From positions 706,769 to 770,768 of the forward strand of contig CM059624.1 of assembly GCA_030435675.1 (NCBI GenBank): a stretch of DNA of 64,000 bases, written 5' to 3'. This document shows positions 33,291-45,895 of this stretch, piece by piece (position 1 is the first letter of the stretch; the number at the start of each line of letters is the position of its first letter). Both the position numbers and the translations under genes were made by a program. Source of the DNA: Steinernema hermaphroditum. Taxonomy: Eukaryota; Nematoda; Chromadorea; Rhabditida; Steinernematidae. Below the pieces are notes generated by a model that saw only the letters and a program-made list of their open reading frames with translations, searched no databases and was not told the DNA's origin.

Positions 33291-36200
33291 TAACAAAAAC
33301 CAAAAACATCTTGCTTTTGCATGATACTGTCTTGCTCAGAAATCTTGCACATAAAGCAAGATGATGGATGAAGTTCGGCAGGATTCAAATGCAGACAGCG
33401 TCCAGTTGAATTCTACTCAGCTGAATTTCTAAAATTAGATTTAATTTTAGACACATACATTTTCAGGTGGACGAAAACAAAAAACTTTTATCGAAAAACC
33501 GTCTCTGCTCAACATCGCGATGTACGTTTTGTCGATGTCGACAGGCCTTTGAAATTTTGGGAAGCAGAATTCTTTTCATTCTCAAAGGATGTTGTTTTTC
33601 AGTATCCAAGCCATCAGTATTCAAATCAGAAATAAATACTTCTGTGATTATTTTCACGCATCTAGTTAGTTTCGCTGTGACATTTCCAGCGCCTAAATAC
33701 ACCCTTCCTTTGTCTCTTATTCGCCCATGCCTACATAATAGCTCTGAAAACTGAAAGTGAAATGGCGCCACGTGCCACAGCCATTCTTCAGCAGCACGCA
33801 TTCTTCCGCTTGCAGATACGCGTCAGCGATAAGGCCGCCAAAACATCACGTGACTCTGCAACCGTGGGCTAACGGAGATAATCAGTCAACGTCCAGCGCG
33901 GGCAGCAAAAACAAAAAGGGCAATCTAAGGCATGCACCGAAGTGCATGCAAGTACTGTGCTTCCGTGCGAGGCAGTGGTCGGATAGAGGAGGGTCAGTAT
34001 CAGGATTCTGATGAGAACGGAAGGATGAATGAGACTACTTAACCAGCAACACTGTGTAGAAGGCCGAAATTATAGCAGCAATTTCATCCAGTTTAGACAG
34101 TACAGTTAAAAAAATATGAAAAAAAAGAGATGAATTCCAGTGAGAAAAATAACGAAGCTGTGTAATCCATATTTTCGTAAATAGATTAGCGGTGCAAGTG
34201 ACATCACTTGGACTTTGAGAGATGCCACTCACAAACAGATATTTTGTTTACCAAAAATACACAAAGTAACTGAAGGTGTCCTAAATAACTATCTATGTTA
34301 TAAGGTATGTAGACCGGCCATGTTCATGTCAAAACACACTGGACTCTACGGAAGAATTTACCATTTAGCGTTTGGTCCGTCATTCCATCATCCGGTGTAC
34401 TTTAGAGCAGATCAGCCGTCATACAACTTCCAATTTTTGTTTGCCCTAGTTTGCCCCATATTACAAAATACAAGAGGAAGATCTTTGGTGCTGTTAAGGA
34501 CTTCTTGAGCAAAGTCCCTCGATCCTACGAAAGTTATCCCGATTCTGCCTTCTTGTATTTGTTTAAAGACTTAAAAGCTCCAAGCTTTCGATTGTTTTAT
34601 ACAATTCCAAGAAAAGATGGCCGATGCTAGTCATGTTACACTTCAAAAACAAGCTTGATGTGACTACGTGGCGATCTTCCTTTACAACCTCGCGATCTCT
34701 GTCATAGCGCCGATCTTTAAAGACTAACACCTTAGACGGCTAAACCTGTTTGCGCCAAATTTAAGCGACTGGCAAAACGGGGGCAAAAGTGTTTTCGCTG
34801 TGAGCGAAGAACCACCGCCGACGGGAACCTGAAAGTGTTGTTCTCGAACATTCGTCGGGAATACAGAAGACACACAGATCAAAAAATTGACTGTGTGTAA
34901 TGCGGTGTGTTCACAGCGAAGTTTCGTTAAACTCAATGTTTTAAATTTATCCGATGTTTCTGTCGTCTTAAGATAACCGCATTGCATCAACGTTGTTTTC
35001 GTCACGGGTGTAACAAAGAGTAATTAATATTCGCCACTCCGTAAATTATGTGAATCACGAGCATTCCGACAAAGTTGTTCCATGTGACGCATGTACTTTA
35101 AAAGAAGTGGAATGTTACTGCAAGCCGTTTTATATCACCGATTCATAAGATTACCTATTGGCTTTGTTATATTTAACAGTGGTATCAACAAAGAAAGACA
35201 GTTTTCGTTGACCGAGATTGAATTCTAGCCTTTATTAATGTTGGCATAATAGGAAAAAAGCCTTTATTTTTGAAGTATTCCAGCAGCGTCTAAAAGTGAC
35301 TCAGGATAATAATGTTTTCTCGCATTACAAAGGCTTCTTTTGTTATTATGTGCAAATGACTAATGCATGAAAAGCTAATACCAAGAAATCCCGGCCATGT
35401 TTTTGCCGTCGCCGACGTGAAATCCCATAAACAGGAATATGTGAGCTTTGCAGATTACGGTAAAAAATGAAGAAGGCCAGACATGTACAAGTAAGGTTGT
35501 CGAATACTTTAAAATCTTCGAATTTCGAATATTCGATTCGATATTCGTAAAACACGAATTATCCGCTTCGATTCGATGCGATTCTACAACGCCTATACAT
35601 TAAGCAATTCTTTCATTCATACGGCTGTTAATCAGCAGAAAAATGTTGAAAAACAACAAACAGTTGCCATTCTGAGAGCATTTAGCAAAGGAATAGAGCA
35701 ACAGTGGCCCAGACGAAAGACTCGGGATCTTTTATGCACTCAAATATTCGTTTACTCCAACACACTTCCTTGTGTCATGTCAACATAACTGCTGTTTTCA
35801 ACCACGCTCTTCTTCCGTTTGGAAAGACGGAAAACTTCATGCCCACGCTTGAAAGCTACCCTAACAACAGGAAAGCGTTAACGGAAATGCGTTGCATCGT
35901 CAGACTAACTTTCTTGTTCTCGAATTCCGAAAACAAAGTCTCCAAAGGTCCTGATTGCGCGAAAAAAAAACGGGTCCGTTGCATGTGCCCAAAATACGAC
36001 GGGGTAAAATTCTCTATAGAGCGACGACAGCAAACTAGTGAAAATAAGATTAAAGTACAAACAGAAAAAGAAAGTATTTACTGGATTGTCATTTTACGAA
36101 TTGCTTTTTTTATGTCCTCTTCTTTGTCTCTATGTACCGTTCTCCAAATTCCCTTGCTTTCATAATTGTAGCTATAATTAACTGTAAATAATCTTAAATA

Positions 36201-39200
36201 AATAAAATAAATAAATATCTAGTGGATTTTTGTTTTACGAATCGCATTGTTTTATGGCCTCCTTGACTAAAAGGCACCAAGAATGTTTGTTACGAAATTA
36301 TTCCGTCTTTGGTTGTTGGAATTATTTTGGTCCATATATTTATCCAAAATACCTTATCCAGAAAGACCGATCATTAACATCATGTTGAGAGGTTCATTTC
36401 CGGTACTATTTTTGGATCGTTTTTCCTGTCAACCTAATCTATCAATTGGAGCGATAATAAATAACTGCTGTAAATAAAACAAGCTTTCCTACTGCAATCC
36501 TTGGGTCGATACCTAAGTATCATCCACGAATCTTTGTTCAGAATTATATAGCAAACAGTTATTTTTAAGCGGCATTTCAACGACAGCAAATATAAAGGTT
36601 GCAATATCTTGCGTGGAACAACATGTTTACGGAACGCGTATTTTGTCATGCGATATGTTTTTAACTTTGGCCAATAGTTCATAAAATATAATGATTATTA
36701 TATATCCAGAAAAAAGAGGGCCTGTGCTATCGTTCGTTGACCCTTGTGTTTTGATGGACCCATGCTTTTTAGAAATGACCCAAGTGGCTAAATTAAGAAA
36801 CACCCCACAACTGGTTCGGCCTTTTTCGCGCCACATCTATATTTACCATTCCGGCCACTTCCGTCGGCAGTTACTCCCGTTTTTTCGAGCCACCAGATGA
36901 TTGATGGCAGCGCCGAGTGCACGCTCTTATCTTCTTCGCATAAGCAAACTACTTCGACGACACAATTCGAATGTTACGCGTCGTCAGAACTAATCCGTCG
37001 AGCGGTGCCTTATCATCGCGATCGTACCATTCAGCACGGGTCAACAAGCCGTCGCCGACTTCCTGGCCGAAGCGCGTAAAAGAAACAGCTGTAACGCGGC
37101 TAATACCCTTCGTGGCGGTCATATGAGTAAGAGTCAAAAAAGTTTTCAAGGTGGCTGTGGTGGCGCCCAAACGAACAACAGATAAGGGAACGAAAACGTG
37201 ATAGCGAGTGGAGTGTTGGGAGGAGAAGTCAAAAGAGACTACGTCAGCAATTGGAATGGAAGCAGTCCAATCTGTCCCGCACGAAAACAAATCAGTCAAT
37301 AATGGTATTTTATGTAATGTTCCAAGTAGTGTGCTGCAATTTTGTGGTTACGAACCACAAAAAACTCAGCGAACATCGGAAAACGTGATCTGCGAAGGAT
37401 TCGACTACTTTTTCCCCTGAATTATCATTCATAGGTGCCTACATGACTGCACGTAGGATCTGCATCGAGATGACGGCTTTTGAGTGGCGCCATTAAGGTC
37501 GGAAGACATTTGCGGCTTGCGAACACAGCACAGAGATTAGAGCTTGTATGAGAATTACGTTACGAAAATCTAAAGATTCTGTAATTAAATATTGTGGGCT
37601 AAATCTAGAACGCGTTTCGCATTTCGATTATTTTATTAGCACATATTAGGACAAACTATTTTTTAAAATTATTTTTTTTAATTACAATTCGATGTTTTTA
37701 AATTATACTTCGATGGGCTTTGGCTATAAATTACAGTTTGAAGTTCGGTATTCATTAAAATTAATGGCCTGCCCCATTAGTCATAGACAATCCGCTCTAG
37801 TGGTTATAAATCTAACTATAAATCAATCATATTCACTCTTGTATAGTATGTTTCCATTTTACAGAAAGCGTCTTCTGACTATTTCACATTTCCTAATCAA
37901 TTCCACCTTCACAACGACGTCGACGCGACGGAATAAATCAGGGCGTGGAGCGGAACAAATTGTTTTATATGATATGATAGACGTGACATTAAAGAAATGA
38001 TAATTTCCAAAAGATGAAATAATTTTGGAGACTAATTGCGTCGAAGAGCACAAAAACAGTTAACAATCATTTTGAAAATTTGGCCCCATGGAACGTTCTA
38101 CTTTTTGTATCAGCGTTCGATAGAAAAGACGTCATCCGTTCAAAGTAAGGACGGCTTCCCATTCGAATTAAGGTAACTCAAATCTGCACTTGATTGGCAT
38201 CTATTACACTTACTTCAGACGACGCTCCATATTTTCATATTTTGAACCCATCTTCGATTTTTGGTGTCATCAAATGCCCTTTCCATATTATGGTCTTACG
38301 TTCCACCCGTCTAGACTAAAAGTTCTTTCGACGAATGCCCTAGACTAAAGCACACTCGCCGAGTTGTGCTTTTGCACCTTTAGCACCAAAGCGGCGTCCG
38401 TTTTCCCCCTGGAATCACCCCGTCAATTACATCACTTTTCGGTGGGGGTGTGACATTGTGTGTTACCGTCATCATTATCAGAAAAGTGTAAAAGCGGGAA
38501 ACGGGCGCCATCTGATGTGCGCGAAAAGCAACATGAGGTGCGAATGTCGTCGACAGAACGCAGATTTGTCGCCGAAGATTTGCACTTTTTTATGGCATCG
38601 CTGCACAGTTTTGCACCATTGCGCAATATCGTAAGAGCGGTGTGTTCATACCTGTTCGTCTTTTGTGTCCATCTTGGCTCGTCCGGCTAACCCCTCGACT
38701 CTAAGGTCAATGTCCGCGCCAAATCCGCACTCCGCTTTACCGCCATAATTTGGCGCCTTGGCCCGGGTCAACGCCGAGTGCAATTATCACCTGTACTCGG
38801 AAATTCGGCGGGTTTTCCCTGCACATCACAGGCGATAAGCGAGTAGCGTTATCGTGTGTGCAGCTTGAATCGAAAAGTTCATTCGAAGAGAGTAAGCAGC
38901 GGGAACTGACTGTTGACGTCATAGTCATGTGTTATGGCTTCTGTTTGGGTATCGGTACACTGAGTAACTGATATGATAGCCGGGATCTTTGGGTCAAAGA
39001 ACACATGGACGACTTTTCTATTGGTTAGGTCTGAAAAGAAAAATAATTTGTTTTAAAATGGTTTATCAGGGTTAGAAAGATTGTCAGCAAGATCATCTCT
39101 ATAATCAAAGACATTTGATTTACTCAGTTTATGTAGTTGTGTACGTACAAACCTTCATTGTTTGGTGTCGACGTGCACTCATCTGAATTTGGACTTCTCA

Positions 39201-40864
39201 ACAATAATACCGACTCACGTCAAACTCAGTCGAAGCTGACAAATATGTAATACCCTATTTGTGGATCAGTAGAAAAAAATGCCTGTGAAAGAATGGCTGC
39301 ATCACCAGGAATAACTGGCACTGGCATCTGCAAAGGGACTGCCATCTTCAGGAAGAAAATCATGAGTGCAAAACAGAAAATTTTTTTTTGATCCATGCCC
39401 ACTTCTTACTGTGCTATGGTTTTTAAAGGCTGGTCTCAGCTGTGGTTCAGCATAGTATGGACGAACTAAACGTCGACATCGGTTCAACCCGAGTCCACAT
39501 AGTTACTGCTTAATATCCTATTCAATTTTATCCGACACCTTTTCGTGAAATCCACTCCCGTCCTCGTCAGTTCACGTCGTCCTCACACTCTTTCCATTCA
39601 CCCGCGTTCCATTGCAAATCCTCACATGCTCGGATAACTCCTTTAATCCGCTCAAAAGCGCCTGTTCCCCCCTCATGACCCGGGAACCTTTTCGCAATGT
39701 TGTGATGACGTCAGCACTGTGCGACCGGCACTTACCGCCAAATCGCGCCCGGTTTGCACCGGTGACCTTAGAGACATTTACGAAAACCTGGCCACCAACA
39801 GCATTGCGTCACAGAGGTCAGCCCGCTCCCGAGTTGGCGCGCGCGCCACACTGGCAGCATGATGCAATTGCAGTCTGTTCTAACTGTGTGCGATCACGGC
39901 GGTCGCCACTGAGCGCCCGCCAAAAGAGTGATGCAATTCGGTGGGGGTGACGTCAAGAAGTAGATCCTGTGCTGATAGGCGAGTGGGCGACGAACGATTT
40001 GGCGTCGCGCCAACGAACGCCACCGCCGCCGACCCACCACGCGTGTTTTGAGGCGCTGTAACAAGGGATGGGGCACTGAGTCAGGTCGGCGGCGGTGAAA
40101 ACAATTCGCGATTTCCGACACCAGCGCCGCAGTCACGTTGTGCGGATTAATCTTATTTTGATCACAAGTTGACAAATGGGACTGTTTTGCTTGGAAGTGG
40201 GTGTCTGAGGGTCAACGCATCGAATTTTGGTAGAATTGAAGAGACTTTATATATGTTGATTGACTGGCCCTTTGAGAGAGGAAAACAGTTACGGATTTCA
40301 TTAGATTGCATAATCGTAATTAAGATGTTGAGGTGTAAACTACTAGGCCATCATTCGCACAATTGACCCGGGCCTTAGATCAACCTTCTCTCACTAACCC
40401 TTTCGCTTCTCAAATTTCACACACTGTTCTACAGTAATTTTTCTGGATGCCACTTCATAACTACGTTTAGCCTTTTCTATACACATAGTCAAATAATATG
40501 TACACAAATCGAAAGTGATATGTGCGTCTAGGCGACTTTTTCAGTTCAGAGCTGGACTTGCCTACCGTATCTCACGTTTGTCAGTAATTTAAATAACATC
40601 ACATTCATCGATCGTATCTTGTCTGACGAACTACTGTACCGTGTCATGTTCGAGTTCTATCGCATCGCTGTTGAGACGGAAGCGATGCTGACCGTCTCGC
40701 GAAACACAAGAGTGTCACAATCGCACTGGACGATCTCCTCCCTAAAAGACGAAATTTTTGGCGTGTCGCCCGCGCATACACCACGTGACTTGATTGATCA
40801 CTGCGATTGCCGTTTTGACTTCGCCTTCGTGCCCCAATCTGCCCACCTTGGGGGTGGAGAAAAA
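33291..40864. other. Long gene-poor tract
   Basis: No gene could be supported across 7.5 kb. Frames of 97, 153 and 116 residues (34215-34508 plus, 35704-36165 plus, 36949-37299 minus) lack domains, signals and splice partners. Bases 35495-35560 are a TTCGAAT/ATTCGA-rich tract sharing GTTGTCGAATACTTTAAAAT with 392 and 54072. A short duplication (TTTTACGAATTGC / TTTTACGAATCGC with flanks) lies at about 36060-36110 and 36205-36265. The interval 38340-40130 is noticeably GC-rich without a recognisable exon. Confidence 0.45.
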
Positions 40865-40898
40865 TGACTGACTGACTGACTGACTGACTGATTGACTG
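40865..40898 (+). repeat. (TGAC)n microsatellite
   Basis: About seven TGAC units (ACTGACTGACTGACTGACTG) with one interruption near the end, 0.45 kb upstream of the sulfotransferase start codon. Confidence 0.9.
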
Positions 40899-41179
40899 TT
40901 CGGCCTCTCCTTCTAAAAATAACCTTTGAAAAGTGTGTGTGTGCGCGTGTGTGGCGCGGGAAATAAGAACGTGATTTTGGCCCTGCGGACTGTGCGCATG
41001 TGTTGGATCCCGCCTCGGGCGGCTGCCATAATGATGATAGATGACGCGCGTTGACTTCTTCATCAGCGCATCCACATCTCGCCAACACAGAAACGCGCAC
41101 GCGCGCACAGACTACACGATTGGGGCGGGACCGGCGACCGCCCGGCTCCGGCTCGCCCCTCCTTCCTGGGCTCAAAATG

Positions 41180-41186
41180 TATAAAA
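41180..41186 (+). promoter_or_regulatory. TATA box of the sulfotransferase gene
   Basis: TATAAAA in the context AATGTATAAAAGAGACGG, 132 bp before the ATG at 41318, in a GC-rich region. This is a strong TATA element at plausible spacing for a start site around 41210. Confidence 0.65.
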
Positions 41187-41317
41187 GAGACGGCTCGTCG
41201 TCGCGGTCACTTTGAACATCACCCGACATCAAACTACTTTGTAGACTTGACTCCTCGGATTTGCTCTTATCCCCTTGTGAACCCTATTCACTCCACGCAG
41301 CCACTCCATCTACCGAG

Positions 41318-42744
41318 ATGCCCGAGCCAGCTTCAACCCTTCTGGGACACTTTGAGATCGACGACCGTGACCTACCCTCATTGGCTCACGAATCGCCTCC
41401 GTGCTCGCCTTACCTCCAGGAAGCGCATGTATATCAGAACCCCGGAGAGCCCAAGCAGTCCGTCATCGACGGAGAAATTTGGCCTCCTGTCTTCAAGACC
41501 GAATTCGTCAGGTTGGTTCTTATCTAACATTAGTACAAGTTTTACTTACTTTGAATTTTTAGATCGGCTAAAGCCCTTCAAGTCCTCGACAGTGACGTCT
41601 TCGTCTGCACGTACCCAAAATGCGGAACCACGTGGATCCAGCACATCTGCTCGCAGCTCCTTCGCCCCAACTACGGACCGGATGTAGGAAAAGGTGAGTC
41701 ATAGCCTCAAAATATCCCTTTGAACTTTTTTGGGGTTTTTCGAAAAAAAGTATCAAATTCTTAAATTCCGTCCCCTTAAGCAGTGTGTTAACTAACCCCT
41801 TCAGCTTCAGAACTTTACGTCACTTCGCCGATGATTGAACGCATGGGCGCCCAATTCTGCGAGAACATCGACCAGCCGCGTCTTCTCAAGACCCACTTCA
41901 ACTACCAGAACACCCCGAAGAACCCGCAGGCAAAGTACATCTACGCCGTCCGCAACCCGAAGGACTGCCTCACCAGCTACTTCTTCCACAACCGCAACTT
42001 CAAGATCTACGACTGGGAAGAGGGAGAGTTCGACACTTTCTTCCGCATGTTCATCAACAGTGAACTCGCCTTCGGCGACTACTTCGACCATCTTCTCTCG
42101 TGGCTCCCACGCATCCACGACGACAACGTCCTTTTCCTCACCTACGAAGACATGGTCGCCGACCTGACCACCGCCGTTGTGAAGATCGGTCACTTTTTGG
42201 GTGGCCGAGCCGCAGAACTCGTGAATGATCCGGTGACCCTGCGCAAAATCGTCGACGAATCCACCATTGATTCGATGAAGCAGAACCAAGGACGTTGGTT
42301 CCCCTCAGCCAACTTGTAAGTCTAATTTTCCTTCCTTTAAGCATCTCATTGCCCCTTTGCTTCAGGCGCGCTCAGACCTTCATCCGCAAAGGCGGCTCCC
42401 GCGACTGGAAGAACTACTTCACCCGCGAACAGAGTGACCAGCTCGACGCTGTCTTCCGTACCCGTCTCGCCGGAACCATCGCCGCCAAGTGGTGGCACGC
42501 CGAGATGCGCTGGGACGACGAGGAACTGGACAGTTCGTTCGACGACGAGGAGCTCGACGAGTTCACTGACATGCCTTCCGTCTCGCGCCGTGGCTCTCTT
42601 ATCACCAGCCCTCCGATGGCGATCGGTTCGCGTCATCACGACCGGGACACCCTTCTGCCGGCCGGTCTCTCGAGCGCTTCCACCGGATACGGCTCCGTGT
42701 GGTCACACTTCGCCGCACCTCGCAGCCCCTCGAATTTCCACTAG
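41318..42744 (+). CDS. Cytosolic PAPS-dependent sulfotransferase
   Basis: Transfers sulfate from PAPS to alcohol or phenol groups of small molecules in the cytosol. 404 residues from exons 41318-41511, 41563-41693, 41805-42315 and 42366-42744, all in phase. The 5'-phosphosulfate loop is TYPKCGTTW (81-89), the catalytic base is His139 in LLKTHF, the 3'-phosphate site uses Arg158 and Ser166 in [12 protein letters not shown], and the C-terminal PAPS motif is [10 protein letters not shown] (286-295), where the usual GxxGDWK has Arg for the second Gly. About 45 extra N-terminal residues and an unusual tail after KWWHAEMRW (two acidic DDEEL repeats, then Ser-rich sequence with RRGSL) make it longer than the usual ~295 residues. 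Nematodes are known to have very few cytosolic sulfotransferases (ssu-1 in C. elegans); orthology to ssu-1 is inference. Confidence 0.93.
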
Positions 42745-43459
42745 AATTCTCTAGATTCCCCATCTAGACGCTTCTAGAACATTCCATTCCTCTGTCCGTA
42801 GACGAGCTGATGTATCTATAGCTTCTATCTTCGCATCTTCACGCTTCTTTCCTATGTTCCGCTTACGGGTAAGCCCCCTAGGGATCGATCGCAATTGCAA
42901 CTGTGTAATATCTCGCCTAAGTATTTAGCCGCGCTCCATGACATATCATGTATATATAGCCCCACCATCTCAGCAAGCAAACCCCAAACGCTCTCCTTCT
43001 GCACATATCCCCCCGCGCGCTTTTCCTATCGTAACCTTCTTGCGTGTCATACTGGTATCCTTTATTGTACATATCATCAGCTCCACAGAGATTATAATAT
43101 GCATACTACTATATATATCATCAGAGCAAATATATTTATTTTTCTGATACAAGTATCTTTTCGGGGAAACATCTGAAGGTTAATACTCTATGCAGATTAA
43201 ACTCTAACGGGTTTGAATCCAAAACAGGGAGTTTAGAGTGAGGTAACCAGTGAAACAGCGGGACTAACAGCAGAACATGTCAAAATGAGCATACGGTGTG
43301 AATAAAGACACGATCTGGAGAGTTTCTTTTTGAGGTTATCTTTGAGGGAAACGGCTCTCCAATAACGTCTAATAATGCTACAAAAACGCCGAACCGAACC
43401 GAATATATCTAACATTCGAGAACATTCGATGACACACCGAGATAGTCGTGCGACAATCT
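42745..43459. other. 3' flank of the sulfotransferase gene
   Basis: Pyrimidine-rich sequence with several CTAGA repeats just after the stop. No nearby AATAAA; the first is at about 43300, which would imply a long 3' UTR or a variant signal. Confidence 0.4.
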
Positions 43460-43850
43460 CGCTTATTCGCGAACATTCGGGAAGCTAGAGAAGGTCAGAT
43501 ACGTGAAAGCAGACCCAGCTGCGTGAGAGGTCATTCCGAAGGACGCCGACGCTCTGAGGACCAGCGAAGATGCCAACTTCTTGACCAAGCACCCTTCTCT
43601 CAGAACCAAACGCGCGATTCTATACTGGCCCTGTGCCCAAAACGCCGCGAGAAGTATAGCAAAGCCCCGTTGCTGTGTCTGGAGATTCTCAATTCCCAGA
43701 TGCCCCGTGAAGCGCGCCGCCATCGACCAGTTCGACACCAACGCCAGGCCAGGAATGAATCCGGCTGCAAGTAATATCTTCGTTTGGCCTATTATTCGGT
43801 GTCGTGCAAGGCATAATGTCTTTGATTCACGACATAAAGTCAAATAAGAA
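43460..43850 (+). repeat. Dispersed repeat family F, copy 4
   Basis: It matches family members through GTGAGAGGTCATTCCGAAG, CCCCGTGAAGCGCGCCGCCA, CAGTTCGACACCAACGCCA and the 3' end GGTGTCGTGCAAGGCATAAT. A minus-strand frame of 126 residues is present here only. Confidence 0.6.
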
Positions 43851-45812
43851 GAAGGTCAGATGTAATGTTATTCGTCAAATCTTTCTTACCTTTTTACGTC
43901 AATTTTACTGTTTAATTGAAGAGTAGTCGGAAACTTTAATTATTTGTCTTCCTCCCTTACTTTCAACACGAGTGAGAGTCACCAGGAAGTAAATGATCAC
44001 ATGTCGCTTTTCCACATTTTCTCGCGAGCTCAAGCAAAACAACACCGTTTCGTGGAAAAATGCCCAATGAGTCTATTGAAACGGAAAATGAGTTCTCCGA
44101 AGGCTTTCAAAGCGTGTCTGTTTTGAAAAAGAAATTGAATTCACAACTGACCGTTAAGGGGCTAAAATGTGATTGATATGAGTTAGGCGGTAGTGGTTCC
44201 TTGTTTTCCATACTATATCTTACCGGGAGTACACCGCTTATTTCATATTTAATCCGGTTGTATGAAGGCAATGTCTCTGACAGAATCGTCCACAGTGAAA
44301 GCCAGAAAGTGTAAAGAATATGTCGAAGACAGCTATCAAAAGTGACGTCGACAAACTTTATACTTTCCATCCATCTTATCTGTTTTCGCACTCCTAATAT
44401 TAGAAACAAAAAACAACCAAATTAGCATCAATCACTCCAAAAATAGCGCATCCGCTATCTCGATGACAAAGTCGCCTAACTATTCTCTTCGGTCAATTGT
44501 GGATAAATTGCATGAAGACAGCCTAATGTGATCTGACATCGATGACCGGGTTAACTCCCGATTGGAAAGTGCACGTAGAGCTGGTCGTGGTGGTGCGCGC
44601 CTTGGCCTGGCGCCAGCGTCGCGTTCACAAAATCAAAGGCGAATGTTCGAGAAGGCCAACAGGACGACACTATGCGAGTGGAAAGTGATAACGTGGTGCT
44701 GCTGAACGATGTGTGGTGCAGCGCGGATGGCTACTTACCGGCAGTTAATCAATCATAGCATCGGGATATGTTGTGATGTTGTTTTTTCGGGGAAATGGTG
44801 ATAAGGAAACGCGCTGCGGTGGTAAAGTTCAAGTATAATCATCTGATAATGCTTTCCCATGCGCCTTGATGGTTTTTGAACAGCCCAGAATTCCCTTCCA
44901 GGCTCTCAGGCAAATAAGGTAGAGATTCAAAGAGAAAATACTGGCAAATGTGTAATTGTGGAGGGCATTGGGACCATAACACTGATCGAACCCAGAACAG
45001 CCACTTAGCCCTAAGGAGAGATCTGTATGTAAGCGATCTATTCATTGGTTTGGCATCATAGTTTTACCTATTCATTGTCTGAACCTGTACTGCCCTCTCG
45101 TTCTTACTCACCTCGATACACATCATAACTATATTTAAATCTAGCACTGCTTTCAAGGGACTCGAAGGAACAAAACAACAAAGTTAATCCCTTGAAAACG
45201 GACTTGTTGCAAACATAATAAATTCTCTAGAAGGCACAAAATCTCTGAGGATCTGAGGATAGATTATGTTGTGCAACTGCATTTATTATTCCGATCTATT
45301 ACACACAAGGCTCAAAATCATAGTAAGTTAAGAGAACATCCCAAAGAAGCTTCCCTATCCTCTTTATTATCTAAGAAATCTGACTTCCTTTCGTTTTACA
45401 CGTTCCGCATTCGCATTCAAGCCCTTTTAAAGAAATTCGGTCTATTTTTGATATCCATGATATCCGTTGCGTAACGAATTCCCCGAAAGCATTATCTCAC
45501 TAAGGGCACAGAGAAGAAAAGACCAAGAAAACACATTTAATCTGAGCTATGCCATAGAACGCCAGCCCTTAATACATGTTCCAGACAAAAAAAACAAGTG
45601 CTATTTCAATTGCGAATTGTGAAATATGATAAGCGGAAGTGAAGCGCGTGCAGAACTATCGTTCGGGAATGGTTCAGGAAAGACGTCCAGTTAAATTCCG
45701 TACTTTTTTCTCGTCAGTTTGGAAAGTCCTAATCCTGTGCAGGCGCAAACTGCAAGTTGGCAAGCCACTATAGAATCCAAAATGGAAAAAAGCTAGCACA
45801 AATAAAAATGTT
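43851..45812. other. Intergenic, nothing recognised
   Basis: AT-rich apart from 44520-44740. No exon chain could be built. Confidence 0.5.
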
Positions 45813-45895
45813 TACCGGGAGTGGGGTTTGAACCCACGACGGATTACTCCGATTGGAACTTAAGTCCAACGCCTTAACCACTCGGCCATCCCGGT
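45813..45895 (-). tRNA. tRNA-Leu (anticodon UAA)
   Basis: The minus strand folds as a class II tRNA: acceptor ACCGGGA pairs with TCCCGGT, the D arm is GGCCGAGTGGTTAAGGC, the anticodon stem TTGGA/TCCAA closes a CTTAAGT loop with anticodon TAA, a long variable arm (CGGA/TCCG) follows, and the T arm is GTGGG-TTCAAAC-CCCAC. Length is 83 nt with no intron and discriminator A. The long variable arm and anticodon agree on leucine (codon UUA). Confidence 0.95.

Noticed and set aside
35704..36165. 153-residue plus-strand frame
   Set aside because: No domain, signal, splice support or relative in the window; composition looks like random AT-rich translation.
36949..37299. 116-residue minus-strand frame
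   Set aside because: Somewhat protein-like composition but no start context, domain or neighbouring exon could be recognised.
40644..41232. Two overlapping minus-strand frames of 154 and 144 residues
   Set aside because: They cross the (TGAC)n microsatellite and the GC-rich sulfotransferase promoter; composition is Arg/Ser-rich and out of keeping with real genes here.
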